Positions 18,122-28,167 of a stretch of DNA of 64,000 bases are shown here, in pieces. Below the pieces are notes generated by a model, which saw only the letters and a list, made by a program, of their open reading frames with translations, was not told where the DNA came from and searched no databases. This DNA comes from Hydrogenophaga taeniospiralis CCUG 15921. GTDB taxonomy: Bacteria > Pseudomonadota > Gammaproteobacteria > Burkholderiales > Burkholderiaceae_C. The DNA lies in assembly GCF_001592305.1 (NCBI RefSeq), contig NZ_BCWR01000009.1:1-64000 (forward strand), given 5' to 3'. Numbering within the stretch: the first letter of the stretch is position 1; each line of letters starts with the position of its first letter. Position numbers and translations under genes: made by a program.

Positions 18122-18379
18122 ATGGCCACGGTCAAGATGTACACCAGCGCCTATTGTCCCTACTGCAGCCGGGCCAAGGCCCTGCTGGAAAAGCGCGGCG
18201 TGACCGATCTGGAAGAGGTGTTTGTGGATGGACAGCCCGAGTTGCGGGCTCACATGCGGCAGCTCACGGGCCGCACCAGCGTGCCGCAGATCTTCATCGG
18301 GCAGACGCATGTGGGGGGCTGCGATGACCTGCACGCGCTCGATAGCCAGGGGGGGCTGATGCCGCTGCTGCAGGCCTGA
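18122..18379 (+). CDS. grxC: Glutaredoxin 3
   Basis: 85 residues with the CPYC redox motif near the N-terminus (YTSAYCPYCSRAK), the TSVPQIFIG cis-proline segment and GGCDDLHALD glutathione-binding end. It reduces disulfides with glutathione in the cytoplasm and can serve ribonucleotide reductase. ATG 18122 is used; an upstream in-frame start adds only five residues. It lies between yibN-like rhodanese and secB, a conserved proteobacterial order. Confidence 0.94.
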   Translation: MATVKMYTSAYCPYCSRAKALLEKRGVTDLEEVFVDGQPELRAHMRQLTGRTSVPQIFIGQTHVGGCDDLHALDSQGGLMPLLQA

Positions 18380-18427
18380 AGCGGCGAGCGTGAGCGGAAC
18401 GTCCCTTGGGACGTTGATCGTGCGTCG

Positions 18428-18456
18428 TTGACCGACACGGCGGGCTGACATAATTG
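18428..18456 (+). promoter_or_regulatory. Possible sigma-70 promoter of secB
   Basis: TTGACC at 18428-18433 and TAATTG at 18451-18456 are spaced by 17 bases; CATAAT, 15 bases from the -35 box, is an alternative -10. The site is about 73 bases before the secB start, within the only sizeable gap in this gene group. It is a match by eye only. Confidence 0.45.
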
Positions 18457-18528
18457 CCCCCGGTGCCCGCTGCGGGAACGCTTGTCCCCGGCGGGTTTCG
18501 TTTTTTCCAGATTACCCGAGATCGCAAC

Positions 18529-18987
18529 ATGGCCGACAACCAAGAACCCGTATTCCAGATCCAGCGCGTTTACCTCAAGGAAGCGTCGCTGGAGCAACCC
18601 AATTCGCCGGCCATCCTGCTGGAGCAGGATCAACCGTCGGTGGACATCCAGCTCGGTGTGGAAGCCAACCCGGTGGCCGACGGTGTCTACGAGGTCTGCG
18701 TCACGGCCACCGTGCAGACCAAGATCAAGGACAAGACGGTGTTCCTGGTCGAAGCCAAGCAGGCCGGCATCTTCGAGATCCGCAACCTGCCACAGGACCA
18801 GATGGGCCCGATCATGGGCATCGCCTGCCCGCAGATCGTGTACCCCTACCTGCGCAGCAATGTGGCCGACCTGATCCAGCGCGCCGGTTTCCCGCCCGTG
18901 CACCTGGCCGAAATCAACTTCCAGGCCATGTACGAGCAGCAACAGGCCCAGGCCGCGGAAGACGCGCCGCGCATCGTCACGCAATAA
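18529..18987 (+). CDS. secB: Protein-export chaperone SecB
   Basis: 152 residues beginning [20 protein letters not shown], the standard SecB N-terminus, which fixes the start at 18529. The core includes [35 protein letters not shown] and the [22 protein letters not shown] helix. It binds unfolded preproteins as a tetramer and hands them to SecA. The C-terminal [21 protein letters not shown] is the usual SecA-contacting tail. gpsA follows after 27 bases. Confidence 0.96.
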   Translation: MADNQEPVFQIQRVYLKEASLEQPNSPAILLEQDQPSVDIQLGVEANPVADGVYEVCVTATVQTKIKDKTVFLVEAKQAGIFEIRNLPQDQMGPIMGIACPQIVYPYLRSNVADLIQRAGFPPVHLAEINFQAMYEQQQAQAAEDAPRIVTQ

Positions 18988-19014
18988 GTCGGTTTTCCTA
19001 CCGGCGCGGGTGTC

Positions 19015-20037
19015 ATGAACATCGTGGTCTTGGGCGCTGGCGCCTGGGGGACGGCGCTGGCGATCAACGCGGCAGGCCAGTCGCAGAGTCCGCACCGGGT
19101 CACCCTGTGGGCGCGCGACGAGCAGCAGGTGGCCCGCATGCGGGCCGAACGGGAAAACCGGCGCTACCTGCCGGGCATCGCGCTGCCGCCGGGTCTGGAA
19201 CTGGCCAGCGGCGAGATGGACCTGCAGCAGCCCTGGCTGGCCGATGCCGGGCTGGTGGTCGTGGGCACGCCCATGGCCGCCTTGCGCGGCATGCTCGAGC
19301 GCCTGGTCGGTTGCACCGCGCCCGTGGCCTGGCTCTGCAAGGGGTTTGAAGCGCCGCGGGATGGTGAGACCTCCACGGGCCTGCTGGGTCATGAAATCCG
19401 TGCCCGTGTGGCGCCAGACCTGAGCGCCGGGGTGCTCAGCGGCCCCAGTTTCGCGCTGGAAGTGGCGCGTGGCCAGCCCACGGCGCTGGTGGCGGCCAGC
19501 GAACACGCGGGCGTGCGCGATGCGCTGGTGAGCGCTTTCCACGGCCCCACGCTGCGCGTTTATGCGAACGACGACATCGTGGGGGTGGAGGTGGGTGGCG
19601 CGGTGAAGAACGTGCTGGCCATCGCCACCGGGTTGTGCGATGGGCTCGACCTCGGTCTCAATGCGCGGGCAGCGCTCATCACGCGGGGTCTGGCGGAAAT
19701 GACACGTCTGGGGCTCGCGCTCGGGGCCCGGGCCGAGACCTTCATGGGCCTCTCGGGTCTGGGTGACCTGGTGCTCACCGCCACCGGGGACCTGTCGCGC
19801 AATCGCAAGGTCGGCCAGTTGCTGGCACGTGGCCTGAGCCTGCAGCAGGCGGTGGACTCGCTCGGCCATGTGGCCGAAGGCGTTTACAGCGCCCGCACCG
19901 TGGTGCAGCGCGCGCAGAAACTCGGTGTGGACATGCCGATCAGTGAGGCTGTGGTGGCTTTGCTCGATGGAAGGCTGCAACCCAACCATGTGGTCGCAAC
20001 CTTGATGGGTCGCAACCCCAAGCTTGAGGCCATGTAA
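19015..20037 (+). CDS. gpsA: Glycerol-3-phosphate dehydrogenase [NAD(P)+]
   Basis: 340 residues. The nucleotide-binding motif [17 protein letters not shown] begins at the first residues and fixes the start. Family motifs [25 protein letters not shown], the catalytic Lys in [14 protein letters not shown] and [21 protein letters not shown] are present. It reduces dihydroxyacetone phosphate to sn-glycerol 3-phosphate for phospholipid synthesis. It follows secB closely, a common proteobacterial arrangement, and ends at a hairpin repeat. Confidence 0.95.
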   Translation: MNIVVLGAGAWGTALAINAAGQSQSPHRVTLWARDEQQVARMRAERENRRYLPGIALPPGLELASGEMDLQQPWLADAGLVVVGTPMAALRGMLERLVGCTAPVAWLCKGFEAPRDGETSTGLLGHEIRARVAPDLSAGVLSGPSFALEVARGQPTALVAASEHAGVRDALVSAFHGPTLRVYANDDIVGVEVGGAVKNVLAIATGLCDGLDLGLNARAALITRGLAEMTRLGLALGARAETFMGLSGLGDLVLTATGDLSRNRKVGQLLARGLSLQQAVDSLGHVAEGVYSARTVVQRAQKLGVDMPISEAVVALLDGRLQPNHVVATLMGRNPKLEAM

Positions 20038-20078
20038 GGAACGGATCCGGAGTGAGGGTTTGCATAACCCAGGATGCG

Positions 20079-20148
20079 GCGGGACCGGCTTCGCCGGGCC
20101 GCACGCATCGCCCCTTGGGGGGTGACGGGCAAAGCCCGGCGCGGGGGG
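20079..20148. repeat. GC-rich triple-hairpin intergenic repeat (variant A)
   Basis: Three adjacent hairpins, CCGGC-TTC-GCCGG, CCCC-TT-GGGG and GGGC-AAA-GCCC, lie between the convergent gpsA and panC genes. The same block occurs in several other gaps of this window. It may serve as a transcription barrier between convergent genes. Confidence 0.75.
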
Positions 20149-20149
20149 G

Positions 20150-21016
20150 TCAAACCTCGAAGTTGTCGATCAACCGCGTGGTGCCCAGCCGCGCCGCGCC
20201 CAGAACCACCAGGCTTTGCGCGGTGGTGGCGTCTGCCGGTGTGGGCGGCTGCAGGTCGACCCGGCGGCGCACGGTGAGGTAGTCCGGCTTCCAGCCGCGC
20301 GCGGCCAGCGCCTGCAGGGCTCGCGCCTCCAGTCCGGGCAGGTGCTGGGGCAGGGCGTCGGCCGCAGCCAGTGCATCGCGCGCGAGCGCGCGCAGTGCCA
20401 GCGAGAGTTGCACGGCCTCCGCGCGTTCGGATTCACTCAGGTAGCCGTTGCGTGAACTCAGCGCCAGGCCGTCGGGGGCGCGCTGGGTTTCACCGCCCAC
20501 GATGGAGATGGGCAGCGCGAACTGCTGAACCATGCGCCGGATCACCATCTGCTGCTGGTAGTCCTTCTTGCCAAAAAGTGCGTAGCGTGGGCCTTTGGCC
20601 TCGGAAAACACGCACTGGAACAGCTTCATCACCACCGTGCAGACGCCGACGAAGAACCCCGGCCGGAAGTGCCCTTCCAGAATGTCGGCGAGCTCGGCAG
20701 GGGGCTGCACCTTGAAGCCCTGCGGCTCGGGGTACAGCTCTTTCTCGGATGGCGCAAACACCAAGTCGCAGCCAGCCTGCTCCAGCCGTGCGCAGTCGGC
20801 CTGCAGCGTGCGTGGGTAGGTGTCGAAATCTTCGTGCGGCGCGAACTGGAGCCGGTTGACGAAGATGCTGGACACCGTCACGTCGCCCAGGGGTTTCGCC
20901 GTGCGCACCAGGTCCAGATGACCCTCGTGCAGATTGCCCATGGTGGGCACGAACGCGGGCGAGTTGTACGGGCGCAAGGCGGCGCGCAGGTCTTCGATGG
21001 TGTGAACGAGCTTCAT
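20150..21016 (-). CDS. panC: Pantothenate synthetase
   Basis: 288 residues from ATG 21016 ([14 protein letters not shown]); an upstream in-frame extension runs through a hairpin repeat and is rejected. The ATP-binding HIGH-like motif is [12 protein letters not shown] and the second signature is in [29 protein letters not shown] lies near the C-terminal domain. It joins pantoate and beta-alanine with ATP to make pantothenate, the precursor of coenzyme A. panB lies just upstream on the same strand, separated by a hairpin repeat. Confidence 0.95.
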   Translation of the reverse strand: MKLVHTIEDLRAALRPYNSPAFVPTMGNLHEGHLDLVRTAKPLGDVTVSSIFVNRLQFAPHEDFDTYPRTLQADCARLEQAGCDLVFAPSEKELYPEPQGFKVQPPAELADILEGHFRPGFFVGVCTVVMKLFQCVFSEAKGPRYALFGKKDYQQQMVIRRMVQQFALPISIVGGETQRAPDGLALSSRNGYLSESERAEAVQLSLALRALARDALAAADALPQHLPGLEARALQALAARGWKPDYLTVRRRVDLQPPTPADATTAQSLVVLGAARLGTTRLIDNFEV

Positions 21017-21047
21017 AAGAATGCGGGGAGTCTTGTCGAGGGGCGCC

Positions 21048-21112
21048 GCGGAACCGGCTCTGCCGGGCCGCCAACGCCGCCCCCTTGGGGGTAGCGCCGC
21101 AGGCGCTGCGGG
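21048..21112. repeat. GC-rich triple-hairpin repeat between panB and panC (variant A)
   Basis: Hairpins CCGGC-TCT-GCCGG, CCCCC-TT-GGGGG and AGCGCC-GCA-GGCGCT occupy most of the 107-base gap between panB and panC. It lies inside a probable operon, so it may affect mRNA stability between the two genes. Confidence 0.75.
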
Positions 21113-21123
21113 GAGGGTCTTGT

Positions 21124-22014
21124 TCACCAGGCGTGCAGTGCGTCGTCGGGGAAGCTGCCGTCTTTCACCGCCGCCACATAGGCGGCCATGGCTTCGCGCA
21201 CGCTGGCCTGGCCTTCCATGAAATTGCGCACGAATTTGGGGTTCTTGCCCAGGTTGATGCCCAGCATGTCGTGCATCACCAGCACCTGGCCCGCCGTACC
21301 TTTGCCGGCCCCGATGCCGATGGTGTGGCAGGTCTTGAGCTGGTGGGTGATTTCGAGCGATAGGGCTGCGGGCACCATCTCCAGTACCAGCATGGCCGCG
21401 CCCGCGTCCTGCAGTTCCAGCGCGTGGCGTTTGAGCTGCAGCCCGGCGGCGTCGCCGCGCCCTTGCACGCGGTAGCCGCCGAGCGCGTGCACGGTTTGCG
21501 GCGTGAGGCCCAGATGCGCACAGACGGGGATGCCGCGCTCGACCAGAAAACGCACGGTCTCAGCGGTCCAGCCACCGCCTTCGAGCTTGACCATGTGGGC
21601 GCCGGCGTGCATCAACACGGCGGCGCTGCGCAGGGCTTGTTCTTTGCTCTCGTGGTAGCTGCCAAACGGCAGATCTCCCAGCACCCAGGCCGTGGCCTGC
21701 ACGCGCTGCAGGCCACGCACCACGCTTTCGGTGTGGTAGCGCATGGTTTCCAGCGTGACGCCCGCCGTGCTGGACAGCCCCTGGCAGACCATGCCCAGCG
21801 AATCGCCCACCAGGATGCATTCCACGCCCGCGGCATCGGCCACGGCGGCGAAAGTGGCGTCGTAGGCGGTGAGCATGGTGATCTTCTCGCCGCGCTCACG
21901 CATTTCCTGCAGGCGCGGCAGGCTCACCGGTTTGCGCTGGGGCATGGGCGAGGCCGAAGGCAGGGTGCCGTAGGGTGTGCCGCTGGTCGGGGCGGCGGAT
22001 TTCGCTGAACTCAT
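21124..22014 (-). CDS. panB: 3-methyl-2-oxobutanoate hydroxymethyltransferase
   Basis: 296 residues. After a Ser/Pro-rich N-terminus of about 25 residues the enzyme proper begins at [25 protein letters not shown]. The magnesium-binding VGDSLGMV, the segment AHMVKLEGG and [22 protein letters not shown] are typical. It adds a hydroxymethyl group from methylene-tetrahydrofolate to ketoisovalerate, giving ketopantoate. The long N-terminus may mean a later start, such as the ATG at 21945 (MPQRKPVSL). It is divergent from nadC. Confidence 0.94.
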   Translation of the reverse strand: MSSAKSAAPTSGTPYGTLPSASPMPQRKPVSLPRLQEMRERGEKITMLTAYDATFAAVADAAGVECILVGDSLGMVCQGLSSTAGVTLETMRYHTESVVRGLQRVQATAWVLGDLPFGSYHESKEQALRSAAVLMHAGAHMVKLEGGGWTAETVRFLVERGIPVCAHLGLTPQTVHALGGYRVQGRGDAAGLQLKRHALELQDAGAAMLVLEMVPAALSLEITHQLKTCHTIGIGAGKGTAGQVLVMHDMLGINLGKNPKFVRNFMEGQASVREAMAAYVAAVKDGSFPDDALHAW

Positions 22015-22080
22015 GAGGGTCCCCTTTGCGTGGGCTTTGGATGGGAGGCACTATATGCGATCCCGTTATGCTTGCGACCC

Positions 22081-22938
22081 ATGAAACACCTCTCTGAATT
22101 CACGGCCTCCGATCTGGCCGAACTGGCCCGCGCTGACGTGGTTCGCGCGCTGGCCGAAGACGTGGGCTCGGGCGACCTCACCGCGGCTCTGGTGGACTGC
22201 GCGCATGGCGCACGCGCACGCATCCTCGCGCGCGAGTCGGCCGTGATCTGTGGCGCACCCTGGGTGGAAGCGGCCGTGCTGGCCTGCGACCCCAAGGCCC
22301 GTCTGACCTGGCATGTGGCCGAGGGTCAGCGCTGCGTGGCCGACCAGGTGGTGCTGGAGATCGAGGGCCGTGCCCAGGCCTTGCTGACCGCCGAGCGCAC
22401 CGCGCTCAACTTCCTGCAGTTGCTCTCGGCCGTGGCCACGAAGACGGCGGTGTTCGTCGATGCCGTCCAGGGTACGCGCGCGGCCATTGTGGACACGCGA
22501 AAGACCATCCCGGGACTGCGCCTGGCGCAAAAGTACGCGGTCAGGACCGGCGGCGGCGTGAACCACCGCATCGGTCTCTACGACGCGGTACTGATCAAGG
22601 AAAACCACATTGCCGCCGCAGGTGGCGTGGCGGCCGTGTTGAAGCGTGTGCAGGAAATGGCACCCCAGGCGCGTTTTGTCGAGATCGAGGTCGAGACCCT
22701 GGCGCAGCTGGACGAAGCACTGGCCTGCGGCGCCAAGATGGTCTTGCTCGACAACATGGACATCCCCACCCTGCAGGAAGCCGTGCGGCGCAACGCGGGC
22801 CGGGCCATCCTGGAAATCTCGGGTGGCGTGAGTCTGCAGACGGTGCGGGCCCTTGCAGAAACCGGAGTGGACCGCATCTCCATCGGGGCATTGACCAAAG
22901 ACGTCAAAGCCATTGACTTCTCCATGCGGATGACTTAA
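22081..22938 (+). CDS. nadC: Nicotinate-nucleotide pyrophosphorylase (quinolinate phosphoribosyltransferase)
   Basis: 285 residues from ATG 22081. Motifs: EDVGSGDLTAALV, RTALNFLQLLSAVAT, DTRKTIPGLRLAQKYAVR with substrate-binding Arg/Lys, GGGVNHRIGLYDAVLIKENH and the closing LEISGGVSLQTVRALAETG. It converts quinolinate and PRPP to nicotinate mononucleotide in de novo NAD synthesis. nadA follows about 170 bases downstream, so the two consecutive steps are adjacent. nadB is not in the window. Confidence 0.95.
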   Translation: MKHLSEFTASDLAELARADVVRALAEDVGSGDLTAALVDCAHGARARILARESAVICGAPWVEAAVLACDPKARLTWHVAEGQRCVADQVVLEIEGRAQALLTAERTALNFLQLLSAVATKTAVFVDAVQGTRAAIVDTRKTIPGLRLAQKYAVRTGGGVNHRIGLYDAVLIKENHIAAAGGVAAVLKRVQEMAPQARFVEIEVETLAQLDEALACGAKMVLLDNMDIPTLQEAVRRNAGRAILEISGGVSLQTVRALAETGVDRISIGALTKDVKAIDFSMRMT

Positions 22939-22944
22939 CCCACC

Positions 22945-23011
22945 CCTGCCGCGCTGTGCGCGACCCCCTCAAGGGGGCGGCACTGGCGGACCGGCAAAGC
23001 CGGCTCCGCGG
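22945..23011. repeat. GC-rich triple-hairpin repeat between nadC and nadA (variant A, inverted)
   Basis: Hairpins GCGC-TGT-GCGC, CCCCCT-CA-AGGGGG and CCGGC-AAA-GCCGG appear in the opposite order to the copies at 20079 and 21048, so this copy is inverted. It separates nadC from nadA. Confidence 0.72.
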
Positions 23012-23104
23012 TGCCCTGAGAGATGACATCCCGCACCGGAGAGGAGTCGAGTGATTTAATCAATTCATGTGCCGCGGATGGCGGCACATCCAGGAGTCCT
23101 GTTC

Positions 23105-24208
23105 ATGAGCAACCCAGCCATCATCGACGTCGAATACGAACAGCCGGCCTGCCCGACGAAACACGCCTGGGCGCGAGTGCCGGTGGAACCCGGTCCGAAG
23201 CAGCGCGCCGAGCTCAAGGACAAGATCCGCCGCCTGCTCCAGGAGCGCAACGCGGTGATGGTGTCGCACTACTACGTGCACCCCGACCTGCAGGACCTGG
23301 CCGTCGAGACCGGCGGCATCGTGAGCGACTCGCTGGAAATGGCGCGCTTTGGTCGCGACCATGCGGCTCAGACACTGGTGGTCTCGGGTGTGCGCTTCAT
23401 GGGCGAGACGGCCAAGATCCTGAGCCCGGAAAAGACCGTGCTCATGCCCGATCTGGACGCAAACTGCTCGCTCGACCTGGGCTGCCCGATCGACGAATTC
23501 AGCGCCTTCTGCGACGCCCACCCGGACCGCACCGTGGTGGTCTACGCCAACACCAGTGCGGCGGTGAAGGCGCGATCCGACTGGCTTGTGACCTCCAGTT
23601 GCGCGCTGGATATCGTCAAAGCGCTCAAGGACAAGGGGCACAAGATCCTGTGGGCACCCGACAAGCACCTGGGTGGCTACATCCAGCGCGAAACCGGTGC
23701 CGACATGCTGATGTGGAACGGCTCGTGCATCGTGCATGACGAGTTCAAGGCCTTTGAGCTTGAAGCGCTGAAAAAGGAACACCCGAAGGCCAAGGTGCTG
23801 GTGCACCCGGAAAGCCCGGCCGACGTGGTGGCGCTGGCCGACGCCGTGGGTTCCACCTCGGCCATCCTGAAGGCCGCGCGCGAGCTGGACGCGAACGAGT
23901 TCATTGTCGCCACCGACAACGGCATGATGCACATGCTGCGCCAGCAGAACCCCGGCAAGGTGTTCATCGAAGCGCCCACCGCCGGCAACAGCGCCACCTG
24001 CAAGAGCTGCGCGCACTGCCCCTGGATGGCCATGAACGGCCTGGCCGGCGTGGCGCAGGTGCTGGAAAAGGGCCTGAACCAGATCCACGTGGACCCGGCG
24101 CTGATTCCGCGCGCCCGGCTGCCCATCGATCGCATGCTGGCGTTCACTGCCGCGCACCGGGCTGGTCAGGATGCCGGGGCGTTGGTGCCGAACATCGGCG
24201 CAGCTTGA
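23105..24208 (+). CDS. nadA: Quinolinate synthase
   Basis: 367 residues from ATG 23105. The three Cys expected to hold the [4Fe-4S] cluster are in [22 protein letters not shown] and [30 protein letters not shown] and TDNGMMHML match the substrate pocket. It condenses iminoaspartate and dihydroxyacetone phosphate to quinolinate, the substrate of NadC encoded just upstream. The N-terminal 35 residues ([14 protein letters not shown]) are longer than in the E. coli protein. A bidirectional terminator follows. Confidence 0.95.
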   Translation: MSNPAIIDVEYEQPACPTKHAWARVPVEPGPKQRAELKDKIRRLLQERNAVMVSHYYVHPDLQDLAVETGGIVSDSLEMARFGRDHAAQTLVVSGVRFMGETAKILSPEKTVLMPDLDANCSLDLGCPIDEFSAFCDAHPDRTVVVYANTSAAVKARSDWLVTSSCALDIVKALKDKGHKILWAPDKHLGGYIQRETGADMLMWNGSCIVHDEFKAFELEALKKEHPKAKVLVHPESPADVVALADAVGSTSAILKAARELDANEFIVATDNGMMHMLRQQNPGKVFIEAPTAGNSATCKSCAHCPWMAMNGLAGVAQVLEKGLNQIHVDPALIPRARLPIDRMLAFTAAHRAGQDAGALVPNIGAA

Positions 24209-24222
24209 GGTGGGTTCAGGCG

Positions 24223-24251
24223 AAAAAAAACCCGCAGCATGCGGGTTTTTT
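24223..24251. terminator. Bidirectional intrinsic terminator between nadA and rpoZ
   Basis: A hairpin CCCGCA-GCA-TGCGGG (24231-24245) is flanked by eight A residues on the left and six T residues on the right. It can therefore stop transcription from both convergent genes, nadA on the plus strand and rpoZ on the minus strand. Confidence 0.92.
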
Positions 24252-24266
24252 CGGGCGCCTGACGGA

Positions 24267-24470
24267 TCAGAGCGGGACCTTTTTGAGCATTTCCAGACCG
24301 ATCTTGCCGTCGGCGATTTCGCGCAGCGCGGTCACGCCGGGCTTGTTCTTGCTCTCGATCTTGGGCGCGTGGCCCTGGCTGAGCATGCGCGCACGGTAGG
24401 TGGCGGCCAGCACGAGTTGAAAGCGGTTGGGGATCTTTTCCAGACAATCTTCGACGGTGATGCGTGCCAT
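24267..24470 (-). CDS. rpoZ: RNA polymerase omega subunit
   Basis: 67 residues, beginning [20 protein letters not shown], the signature N-terminus of omega; [11 protein letters not shown] and [19 protein letters not shown] continue the family pattern. It supports assembly and stability of RNA polymerase around beta-prime. Length is normal for betaproteobacteria. It follows gmk by 27 bases, the standard gmk-rpoZ order. Confidence 0.96.
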   Translation of the reverse strand: MARITVEDCLEKIPNRFQLVLAATYRARMLSQGHAPKIESKNKPGVTALREIADGKIGLEMLKKVPL

Positions 24471-24497
24471 GTGCGGGCCTCGGTAGTGTGCGGTGAA

Positions 24498-25118
24498 TCA
24501 GTGGATGTTGAGCGCCTGAAAGGTATCGCTGCGGGCGATACGCTGGGCGGCGAACTTGAGCCGCTGGGCATGGACGATGGCCTTGAGGTCAAACAGGGCC
24601 CGCTCGAACAACTCGTTGATTATAACGAAGTCGAATTCTTTGGCGTGCGTCATCTCGTGGGCGGCGTTCTGCAGCCGGACTTCGATGACCTCGGCGCTGT
24701 CTTCGGCGCGCCGCTCCAGCCGCGAGCGCAATTCTTCCCAGCTGGGCGGCAGGATGAAGATCAGCACAGCGTTCGGGAAGATGCGTTTGACCTGGATGGC
24801 GCCCTGGAAATCGATCTCCAGCACCACGTCCGCCCCCTGGGCCATGCGTTGTTCGATGGCTTGTTTGGATGTGCCATAGCGGTTGCCGTGCACCATGGCC
24901 CATTCCAGGAACGCGCCCTGAATGACCATCTGGTCGAAGGTTTCCTTGGCCACGAAGTAGTACTCGCGACCGTGCAGTTCCTGGCCTCTGGGCGGACGGG
25001 TGGTGTGCGAGATGGAGGGCACGACACGCGAGTCCAGCTCCATCAGCGCCTTCACGAGGCTGGACTTGCCGGCCCCGCTGGGGGCCGCGACGACAAACAG
25101 GTTTCCTGGGTATTCCAT
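24498..25118 (-). CDS. gmk: Guanylate kinase
   Basis: 206 residues with the P-loop [14 protein letters not shown] near the N-terminus, the GMP-binding [22 protein letters not shown] segment and [27 protein letters not shown]. It phosphorylates GMP to GDP in the cytoplasm. It starts two bases downstream of the yicC stop and precedes rpoZ, so yicC-gmk-rpoZ form one operon. Confidence 0.96.
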   Translation of the reverse strand: MEYPGNLFVVAAPSGAGKSSLVKALMELDSRVVPSISHTTRPPRGQELHGREYYFVAKETFDQMVIQGAFLEWAMVHGNRYGTSKQAIEQRMAQGADVVLEIDFQGAIQVKRIFPNAVLIFILPPSWEELRSRLERRAEDSAEVIEVRLQNAAHEMTHAKEFDFVIINELFERALFDLKAIVHAQRLKFAAQRIARSDTFQALNIH

Positions 25119-25120
25119 GC

Positions 25121-26056
25121 TTACTCGATGTTCTGCACTTGCTCGCGCATCTGTTCAATGAGCACCTTCATGTCGACCGAGATGCGCGTGAGCTCCAGGC
25201 TCGATGACTTGGAGCCCATGGTATTGGCTTCGCGGTGCAGTTCCTGGATCAGGAAGTCCAGCCGTTTGCCGATGCCGTTGCCCTTGGCCAGCAGGCGCTC
25301 GATTTCGCTCAGGTGCGAGTCCAGCCGCGTCAGTTCCTCGGCCACGTCGATGCGGATCGCGAAGGCGGTGGCCTCGGTCAGGGCGCGGTCGCGCGCCATG
25401 TCGTTGGTGACGGCATTGCCCAGCGTTCCCGACGCGGCGCCGGCACCCAGCGCCTCGTTCCAGCGGTCGATGAAGCGCTGGCGCTGCTGGGCGACCAGTT
25501 GGGGAATCAGGGGCTGGGCGTCCTGGGCGAGCTGGCGCAGCTGTGTCAGGCGGTCCAGTAGCATGCTGGCCAGGCGCTCGCCTTCACGCTCACGCGCCGC
25601 CACCAGACCGGCCAGGCCCTCGTGTCCCAGGGCGATCAGGGCTTCGTGAAGTTCCCCCGGAACGGCGGTCTGGCGCGATGTAAGCTGCAGGACGTCGGCC
25701 ACGGTCAGGGGGGTCGCCGTGGGCAACCAGGCCCGCACGTTGTCTTGCAGGCTCACGAGTTTCTGCAGTTCCTGGACCGAGGGTGCACGTGGGCCGGTGT
25801 CGGTCTTGCCTTCGATCCAGGCCCGCACCTCGACCTTGCCACGCTTGAGCCTGGAGCCCAGCAATTCGCGCAGCGCGGGTTCGGTGCCTCGCAACTCGTC
25901 CGGGAGCTTGAAAGTGAGGTCGAGAAAGCGGCTGTTGACCGAGCGGATTTCGAGGCCCAGGCCGGGCGTGCTCTCGCGGGCAGGTTCGCCGGCGTTTGCG
26001 CCTGCAGGCCCGCCAGTCTGGGCCGTGGCGTAGCCGGTCATGCTGTAAACTGCCAT
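25121..26056 (-). CDS. yicC: YicC-family endoribonuclease
   Basis: 311 residues from ATG 26056 ([13 protein letters not shown]), chosen because YicC proteins begin with SMTGYA. The two family blocks are [22 protein letters not shown] near the N-terminus and the C-terminal [45 protein letters not shown]. coli YicC has been shown to cut RNA, by family knowledge. It is upstream of gmk in the same operon and divergent from the Ser/Thr kinase gene. Confidence 0.9.
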   Translation of the reverse strand: MAVYSMTGYATAQTGGPAGANAGEPARESTPGLGLEIRSVNSRFLDLTFKLPDELRGTEPALRELLGSRLKRGKVEVRAWIEGKTDTGPRAPSVQELQKLVSLQDNVRAWLPTATPLTVADVLQLTSRQTAVPGELHEALIALGHEGLAGLVAAREREGERLASMLLDRLTQLRQLAQDAQPLIPQLVAQQRQRFIDRWNEALGAGAASGTLGNAVTNDMARDRALTEATAFAIRIDVAEELTRLDSHLSEIERLLAKGNGIGKRLDFLIQELHREANTMGSKSSSLELTRISVDMKVLIEQMREQVQNIE

Positions 26057-26117
26057 TGAACTGTGTCCCATCAGGTTGAGTGGTCCAAAACGAGGCGTTC
26101 CGGAACCCATCCGAATT

Positions 26118-27125
26118 ATGTCAAAGGTCAAACCAGCCCCGCTGCCGCCGGACACCGTGATCGGTGGCTACCGTATTGTTCGCAAGCTGGCGGCCGGTGG
26201 ATTTGGTGTGGTGTACCTCGCGGTGGACACCGAAGGCCAGCAAGTGGCCGTCAAGGAATACCTGCCGTCGTCACTCGCCACGCGTGGCCCGGGCGAGTTG
26301 CTGCCCCAGGTGCAGCCCGAGAAGCTGTCGCTGTACCGGCTGGGCCTCAAGAGTTTTTTTGAAGAAGGTCGGGCATTGGCCCAGATCTCGCACGCCTCGG
26401 TGGTCAGCGTGCTCAATTTCTTCCGCGAGAACGAGACCGTCTACATGGTCATGAACTACCTGGAGGGCTCGTCCCTGCAGGAGTTCATCATCACCGCGCG
26501 GGACCTCAAGAAACAGAAGGTGTTTCGCGAGTCCACCATCCGTTCGCTGTACGACGAGGTGCTGCGTGGCCTGCGCATCGTGCACCAGCACAAGATGCTG
26601 CACCTCGACATCAAGCCGGCCAACATCTTCGTGACCGACGACAACCGCGCGGTGTTGATCGACTTTGGCGCGGCGCGCGAGGTGCTGAGCAAGGAAGGCA
26701 ATTTCATCCGGCCCATGTACACGCCCGGTTTTGCCGCGCCCGAGATGTACCGGCGTGACTCCAGCATGGGGCCGTGGACCGACATCTATGCCATCGGCGC
26801 CTGCATCTACGCCAGCATGCAGGGCTATCCGCCCAACGACGCACCCCAGCGGCTCGAAAAAGACCGTCTGTCGCTGGCGCTGTCCCGTCTGCGCGGTGTG
26901 TATTCCGACAACCTGATCGAGGTGGTCGAATGGTGCATGTCGCTCGATCCGCTCTCGCGTCCGCAGTCGGTGTTTGCACTGCAGAAAGAACTCAGCCGCG
27001 AGACCGAGCGCAGCTACACCAAGCTGACCGTGGCCGAAAAAATGCGGCTGCAGTTCGACAACATCGTGTCCGACTCCAAGAAATCGCCGCGCAAGTCGAC
27101 CGACGCCGGGACCAAGTTCCGATGA
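26118..27125 (+). CDS. Serine/threonine protein kinase
   Basis: 335 residues from ATG 26118. A complete Hanks-type kinase domain spans about 14-290: glycine loop LAAGGFGVVYLA, Lys in VAVKEYLP, catalytic loop LHLDIKPANIF, the DFG motif in LIDFGAAREV, and APEMYRRDSSMGPWTDIYAIG. The catalytic loop has HLD in place of the common HRD. There is no transmembrane segment or extracellular sensor, so it acts in the cytoplasm. Its stop overlaps the start of a PP2C phosphatase by 4 bases, giving a matched kinase-phosphatase pair. Targets are unknown. Confidence 0.92.
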   Translation: MSKVKPAPLPPDTVIGGYRIVRKLAAGGFGVVYLAVDTEGQQVAVKEYLPSSLATRGPGELLPQVQPEKLSLYRLGLKSFFEEGRALAQISHASVVSVLNFFRENETVYMVMNYLEGSSLQEFIITARDLKKQKVFRESTIRSLYDEVLRGLRIVHQHKMLHLDIKPANIFVTDDNRAVLIDFGAAREVLSKEGNFIRPMYTPGFAAPEMYRRDSSMGPWTDIYAIGACIYASMQGYPPNDAPQRLEKDRLSLALSRLRGVYSDNLIEVVEWCMSLDPLSRPQSVFALQKELSRETERSYTKLTVAEKMRLQFDNIVSDSKKSPRKSTDAGTKFR

Positions 27126-28021
27126 AGTTTTCGGTTTACCAGATCAGCCGGCAGGGTGGTCGTGAGCGCAACGAAGACCGCATGGGCTACGCCTACACGC
27201 GCGAGTCCGGCTTGCTGGTGCTGGCCGATGGCATGGGTGGGCATCCGGAAGGGGCCATGGCCGCCCAATTGGCGCTGCAGACCTTTTCGGCCTACTTCCA
27301 GAAGACGGCCAACCCGACGGTGCGCGAAGTGCCGGAGTTCCTCTCCAGCGCGCTGATGGCGGCGCACCACCAGATCATTCGCTACGCAGCGGAAAAGGGC
27401 ATGCTCGACACGCCGCGCACCACCCTGGTGGCCGCGGTGCTGGAACGCAACCAGATGAACTGGATCCACTGCGGTGACTCGCGCCTGTACATCGTGCGCG
27501 ACGGCGAGCTACTCACCCGCACGCGCGACCACTCGTACATGGAGCAGCAGGCTCATCTGGGCAAGGCCACCGAGCACATCAACCGCAACATTCTTTTCAC
27601 CTGCCTGGGCTCTCCGGCCAAACCGGTGTACGACCTGTCGGGCGCGCTGCAGCTGCAGCAGGGGGACCGGGTGCTGCTGTGTTCCGATGGCCTCTGGGGC
27701 ACGGTCAAAGACTCCGAGATCGTGTCCGAGCTCTCGAAGAACTCGCTGGAACAGGCGGTCCCCGAGCTGGTGGAACTGGCGCTCAAGCGTGGCGGGCCGC
27801 GTTGTGACAACGTGACTGTGCTGGCCATGGAGTGGGAGACGCCCGACGAATTCCAGACCACGCGCGTGTCCACCGAAGACATTGAGGACGGCGTGTTCGC
27901 CTCCACCATCCAGTCGGGCGTGGCCGATCCGACCATCGAAGACATGGATGACGAGGAGATCGAGAAATCGATCGCCGAAATCAACGAGGCGATCCGGCGC
28001 ACGGCTGAAAGAAATTCTTGA
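27122..28021 (+). CDS. PP2C-family serine/threonine phosphatase
   Basis: 299 residues; ATG 27122 overlaps the kinase stop (ATGA). The metal-binding motifs of PP2C/PPM phosphatases are in place: [49 protein letters not shown] and [12 protein letters not shown] highly acidic C-terminal tail (about 250-290) follows, with [15 protein letters not shown]. It should reverse phosphorylation by the kinase encoded just upstream. Cytoplasmic. Confidence 0.93.
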   Translation: MKFSVYQISRQGGRERNEDRMGYAYTRESGLLVLADGMGGHPEGAMAAQLALQTFSAYFQKTANPTVREVPEFLSSALMAAHHQIIRYAAEKGMLDTPRTTLVAAVLERNQMNWIHCGDSRLYIVRDGELLTRTRDHSYMEQQAHLGKATEHINRNILFTCLGSPAKPVYDLSGALQLQQGDRVLLCSDGLWGTVKDSEIVSELSKNSLEQAVPELVELALKRGGPRCDNVTVLAMEWETPDEFQTTRVSTEDIEDGVFASTIQSGVADPTIEDMDDEEIEKSIAEINEAIRRTAERNS

Positions 28022-28105
28022 CCCCCCGCGCCGCCTGCGGCGTCACCCCCCAGGGGGCAACGCGAGAGGCCCGGCGAAGCCGGTTCCTCCGCGTTCCGGG
28101 TTGGA
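28022..28105. repeat. GC-rich triple-hairpin intergenic repeat (variant A, inverted)
   Basis: Hairpins CGCCG-CCTG-CGGCG, CCCCC-A-GGGGG-type and CCGGC-GAA-GCCGG begin directly at the phosphatase stop codon and fill the gap to rph. Orientation matches the copy at 22945. Confidence 0.72.
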
Positions 28106-28167
28106 TCCCTTGGCGCTCCGGCTGCCCCCTCCCCGACAATACAGACCACCGATTTTCTGAGGTTCCC

